The translations under genes and the position numbers were made by a program. A stretch of 64,000 bases of DNA from contig NC_081333.1 in assembly GCF_022539665.2 (NCBI RefSeq), positions 1,240,001 to 1,304,000 of the forward strand. Reading direction: 5' to 3'. The notes beneath the pieces are model-generated. The model was given only the letters and a program-made list of their open reading frames with translations. It was not told where the DNA came from and did no database searches. Positions within the stretch are counted from its first letter, which is position 1; each line of letters starts with the position of its first letter. Below are positions 59,078 through 64,000 of the stretch, piece after piece. The stretch comes from Daphnia carinata. Lineage: Eukaryota; Arthropoda; Branchiopoda; Diplostraca; Daphniidae.

Positions 59078-62000
59078 TACGAACAATTACACACACCCAG
59101 CTCGGACCGTAGTTCCAGTGCAACTGGCTCTCCCTTCCTCTCAGTCCCAACTGTCATTTTCCCAACATTTTTTCCTTTCCCATCGAAGGCGAACGGGGTA
59201 GTTTAGATTTTTCACCGCAATGGCGCTGGCGGCTATCCTGCCAAACTAATAGCTCCCCTTCTTTCGGCGTGCAAACTTGTTGCAATTTGAACTCGACAGT
59301 GATCAAACAAATGAAACACAATAGGTTAACGGTACAATTGTGCAACTTTCCCTTTCTGTTTTCAAAATAAGTGAGTTCATTTTCATACGTTTTTGTCTCC
59401 AAAACACCACATTTTTATGGTCACGTCACCTCCCAACTCAAAGTTTACGTAGACACACATACGTTTGGGAGGTCTGTTGAATCTTAATTGTTGTTAGTTG
59501 GAGATCGTGCAGCAGCAATCTCTTTTGGTCTCTCTCTCCACGATTTTTCACTTCTTCCCAACGTGACTTTCTAGTTTTTCTTGAAAAAAAAAAAAGCGGA
59601 ACAATAGCGAGAGTATAGTGAATCTCACCCACTTTTTTTAACGTTGCAACTCGTCGACAAACCAACTTCATGAACGACTTGTGGAAGATGGAAAAACAAA
59701 CATGCTTGATCAACAGTCTAGTGCAATTGTCCTTTACTTTCCAGTGATTTCCCATTCGATCTACATTACGACACGAATGTAATCGGAACATGATCAAGCT
59801 CGTTGTATCAGAGCCACGTTTTAATTAGGCTTCTCGTAAAGCCTTTAACATCCGACAGTCTAATTTACGAAGAACTCGACACTGTGGGATGCAAGAGAAA
59901 TCTACAAACGAACAAAAGAAAACAACAAACTGTTCAGCAACTAGATATGGCGTCCACGTTTTGAATGGATGCTCACCGTTTTCTCCAGGTAAAGTGTCGT
60001 TTTTATTGTAACGTGATCTCTACGTCTAAGCGAAACTTTTTTTGTGCAGCGTATTTTCACTTAGTCAATAGTTTAGCGTACGTGATTATTGTTTTGTTGC
60101 CAGCTGTCTATATATCACATGACATGCGGCAGGAAACGCGACAGGTAATATAAAGTAGCCAGAGGTGGGATCAGAGGTGGTAACCTCGATATACACTCTG
60201 CAGAGGGCAAAACAAAAGAGTTATCCACCCTCATTTTGTTTGGTTTTTTTCCCCTCAGAGGGCATATTAAAGCATTGCCTCACATGAAGGGTAGGCCTAT
60301 TTTTTATTATTTGGAAGTGTAATTATCGTCGGTATCTTTTCAAAGAGTATTTCAACGTTAGATGGAAGCACATAGGATGATGAATGCGATTGGTGTCAAA
60401 GTGTAGAAACAAAATTCGAATGGCATCGTTGTTAAAACTCTTAGGGGGGAATGATTTTCTTTAACTTAAATCTGATAAATTGTGTCTCTAGACATTGATG
60501 GAATGACGCCGCTACATTTTATACTTTGGTGAGCATGAGGTCCAAGATGTACCACACCGTGACGAACTTGTCTTTTTTCCCCCTCATCCGGTCCCTGCAC
60601 CGAGAACTCTTGAAAAAAAATTTCATTCTCTTCTGTTATTTGTACAAATACCAAGTTTCCTTTCCTCAGCATACTTTTGTGTGGCTCTCCTCATTCAGAC
60701 TCTCTCTTTTTCTTCTGAATTTATTTTTCTTTTAAAAATATTAATAAAAATTAGGTGAAATCTAGTGAAAAGGAGGCTCGTAGTTGCCCAGCAGCGTAGT
60801 TTAATCGTAGAGGCCCAACGATTAGCCCGTCCAGTTTTTTTTTTCTTTTTTATAACACAGCGTCCCTTGCTTTCGTCGGATCAATTCAAAATGGCCTAAT
60901 GAGATAAAAAGCGTAAGGAGAAAGGTAGATTTGCGGCTCTACTTTGATACATGCTTGTTGAAAGAGTTTGATGGATCAAACTTGCATGCACCTCTTTATC
61001 CAGGGACTAATCCATCAAGGGCGTCAGGAAACGAACTGTGTCCTTTCAACGTAGAAGGCCACACAATAAAAAAAAAAAGGCTTTCAAATGTTTTTATACG
61101 TTTCATGTTATAAGGAAGAGAATCTCGAATAGAAGGAAGACCTCGATAAAAATAATGAAGAATGAGAGATATGTAACTGTAGAGAAAACGACCGTCGAAA
61201 CATTTGAACCGTATACACGACAGTAACAACTATAATTGTCCTTCCCCGTGCTTGACTTTTGTGTCACGAGGAATTAGGAAGGAAAAAAAAAAAAGATTTG
61301 CTTATTCAGCTATTTAGTTGTTTGTTACGGTGCGGAAGCGTGACCGTGAAAAAAGCTGTCGCGCGACACATTTCGCCTTCCGAGATTGAAATTTGACCGA
61401 AATTGTACACGTTGATGCTTTTGTCTTGTATTGCGCTAGATGTACTCTAACAAGATGACACCAAAAAACACTAAAGCGGAACAAAAAGAAGGAAAAAATT
61501 AAAACTAAAAAGTCCGTTAGCGTGCACAATCTCCAAAAGACCTTTTTATTTACCATAATGTGAATTAAACGCCGTCAAACGGACCGTAAAGAACCGGGTC
61601 AACGTTTTTATTTTATTCCCGGCTATTCCCACCAATTCGTGTTGTTTCAACCCAAAAAGAGAAGAAGAACGTCCCGTCTACAACATGGTGGAAGAAAATC
61701 GAAGATAATGACGTCCATATATTTCTTATCGCTGTCGTTACACACACACACATCTGGTCAAACTGTAGTGGTCACGGCAGCAAGAAACAAACCGTTCCTC
61801 CTCGTCATCAGCGTTTTTTTTTTCGTGATAATGTCGGATGATTGCAGGTATAGGTTCGCATGTAGACATACAAAGCGACGTGTTTTGGTCACGAAAACAA
61901 AGACCTTCATTGCATGTGTTTTGAATGGGAGAAAAACACAAACCGGTTATAAAAAAAATGGTGACCGCACTGCTGGCTTACGTCAATAATATTCTATCTA

Positions 62001-63705
62001 AAAACAGCAAAACGACCTTCGTAGTCTTACTACGCGTATATCTACGCAACCTCCGGGCGAATACCATTGTGGTTTGTTGAAGGGAAAAAACAAACATTTG
62101 GCATCCGATTATTGTCGTTTCCTTCAAGGAAACCGAACACAAGAACAAAAAAATTTCTGCCGTGGTAGTTAATCCAATTATTTCTCGTTTATAATTGTCT
62201 ACGTGGAACTGTATCGCACTGTTGAGCATCTTTTTCCGAGTCCGACTTGAGGTCTAACTATCTTTTGTTTTCCTCTTTGCGGTGGGGTTCAAAAAAAAAA
62301 AACGAGCCGAATGTCAGGCGGGGAGAACGACCCATCGTGAATGCATCAAAGACAATGAGCAGATGGATAGGAACGAAACACGAGCCTGGCTTCGTCGGGT
62401 CTGTAAATCACGACGGAGGGATCGGACTCTCACGACGTCACGAGACTCCCTACTGAAGGAAAATCCTGTTATCTCAGGCCGAATTATTCTTGGCGGTAGC
62501 GTTTGTGGAGAGATTTTTTTTTATTTTAAAAGAAGAAAGCAAAAGAAAAAAAAGAAAGGAAAACAAAAAATCCCACGTAGTGTTGGCTATGTTTTTCTCG
62601 CGTAACTCTTACGCCTATAGTTGCTTAGACAAGACGCTCGGTTGGAAATAATTTTTTTTTTTGTTTAGCTCTCGGCTATAAGAACCGTGAGCTCACGCCG
62701 GGCAGTACTCGCTGCTGTTCTTGGAGATGATGTCAAATTATAATAAGCTGTTAGACCGCTGAGGGGCACACGCTATAACTTGTCTAGTCTTCGTCACATT
62801 GGTGGATACGAAATACGTTTTTTGCACGGATGAACACAGTAGGTGTGGCTTTCGATCTTCTTTAATAGTTTTTTGTTGTCACGAAAGTATTCACACCAAT
62901 GTCCTGGAGCTAAGAGAATAAGCCAGGAGAAGGTCAAAACTATGGATGACCGTCAGCATCATTAACTTTCGCCAAAACGTGTGCAAGTCTACATTGTGTA
63001 AACAATAGGTACATGTATATGTACTCTAGTTCGTCCCACGAACCGGAGCAGATGGTGTAACCAAAGTTAAAACACAATAGATTACGATCAAACGGGTTTC
63101 TCCTTAGTTCAACGATCCTTTTCTCATATAATTTTGCATACTCATTCCCACTTTCGATGAGTTTTCTGGCCGATCGATTTACGTGCACTACAAGATTGTT
63201 AAGATGAGTGGATCGTGTAACATCAAAAATGTTTGTTTTGGTTTACAAAACGTGGCTCTTACCTGATGGACTGTTGGGTTGTGATTTGAAATTGAAGACG
63301 TTTGTGCACAAACGAAGCACTCGAACTGTTTGATTCGGATAACAGGAATAAACTGAATGGCCAACCCAATAATTGGGGAGAAACTGGTTCCCGTTATCTC
63401 CCGTTCAAATACACAAAAGAGAGCCAAGGCATGATTGGTGTATTGTGGGTTGGGTCGCTCAAAATGGAAAATGAAGCGAAACGTCCAAAAAAAACAACAA
63501 CAAAAGTTTCTATTTTTTACCGGAAGATGGACTTGAAGTAAATATCGATCAGCTGATTTCAATGTATTTTTTTTTTTAGTAGTCTCTCAAACTCTCAATG
63601 TCACGGATGTCAGAAACGCATCTTTGTCGCAATAAATTTACAGCTTGACGAGCTTTAATTTGCCGGTGATCACGTTGACTTTGATTCGTATATCCTCAAA
63701 GCTTT

Positions 63706-64000
63706 ATGGTAAGAGATTTTTTCCCCCTTTAGTATGTGTTTTTTTTTTTTTATTAACGTGTGCTTATGGTTTAGTAAAAGATCTGTATCGTTGCTGATTT
63801 ACAATCGATAATAATTCAAATTTTTGTTGAAATGAAATCTGCAAAACCTAAATTTATTACATCAAGTATTTTTCTTATAAGACTGAAGTTTCAACTAGCA
63901 GGGAGTGTGAGATTGTAGCACATGTCAAGATATATTTTTCTTTTGTGTTTTGTTTGCAGGCAGATCCAAAATTTGAAGAGCTTCTTGGAGAATTTATTCA
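63706..64000 (+). CDS. 5' end of an unidentified gene, cut by window edge
   Basis: An ATG at 63706-63708 is immediately followed by a strong donor (ATG/GTAAGA). The next acceptor (TTTGTTTGCAG, ending 63959) opens an in-frame exon that encodes MADPKFEELLGEFI and runs off the window. The split between start codon and body, consensus splice sites and an intron of about 250 nt support a real gene start. The other phases across this junction reach a stop or lack a start. I do not recognise the protein from 14 residues. Confidence 0.5.

Larger units (their letters stand above)
58138..63705. other. Gene-poor interval upstream of DENND2-like gene
   Basis: About 5.5 kb with no defensible coding exon. 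It should contain the missing DENND2-like first exon and promoter on the minus strand, and the promoter/5' UTR of the + strand gene starting at 63706. CA and A/T repeats are frequent. Confidence 0.4.

Noticed and set aside
1-64000. tRNA, rRNA and CRISPR features
   Set aside because: Several TTCGAA/GTTCGA motifs were inspected, but none has acceptor and anticodon stems around it. No spaced direct-repeat array or rRNA-like block was seen. A covariance-model search would be needed to exclude tRNAs fully.

Overview
The window looks like nuclear DNA from a small arthropod, most likely a branchiopod crustacean such as Daphnia. Genes are interrupted by many very short GT-AG introns (about 55-80 nt). 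The gene set is purely eukaryotic (ESCRT-III, RNase P, dolichol synthesis, haem synthesis) and includes arthropod-type genes (a Mp20-like muscle protein, akirin, a secreted LRR protein of a kind common in crustaceans). The organism call is inference. Splice junctions were read by eye, and reading phase was checked across exons for most genes.

Layout. 1-2.7 kb: poorly resolved, with weak candidate exons on both strands. 4-25 kb: a compact block. Down to HID1 its main genes strictly alternate in strand: akirin(-), NUS1(+), PNISR(-), CPOX(+), DHDDS(-), REXO5-like A(+), HID1(-), followed by REXO5-like B(-). Convergent neighbours are 130-245 nt apart and divergent ones about 0.5-0.8 kb. A secreted LRR gene sits antisense inside one HID1 intron and almost fills it. 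26.1-28.5 kb: Mp20/transgelin-like gene(-). 28.5-37.7 kb: about 9 kb with no credible coding exon. 37.7-44 kb: a nine-exon rhodopsin-family peptide GPCR(-) with kb-sized introns. 44-49.3 kb: again no solid gene. 49.3-58.1 kb: CHMP1(-), POP4(+), PRELID2(-), DENND2-like(-, 5' end not found). 58.1-63.7 kb: no solid gene. 63.7-64 kb: the first two exons of an unidentified + strand gene.

How the genes relate. NUS1 and DHDDS encode the two partner subunits of the ER cis-prenyltransferase that makes the dolichol precursor, and they lie within 8 kb of each other. The two REXO5-like exonucleases are inverted paralogs flanking HID1, and both keep the DEDDh catalytic residues. The other genes are housekeeping neighbours without an evident common pathway: nuclear regulation and splicing (akirin, PNISR), haem (CPOX), vesicle traffic (HID1, CHMP1, DENND2), mitochondrial lipid transfer (PRELID2) and tRNA/rRNA processing (POP4).
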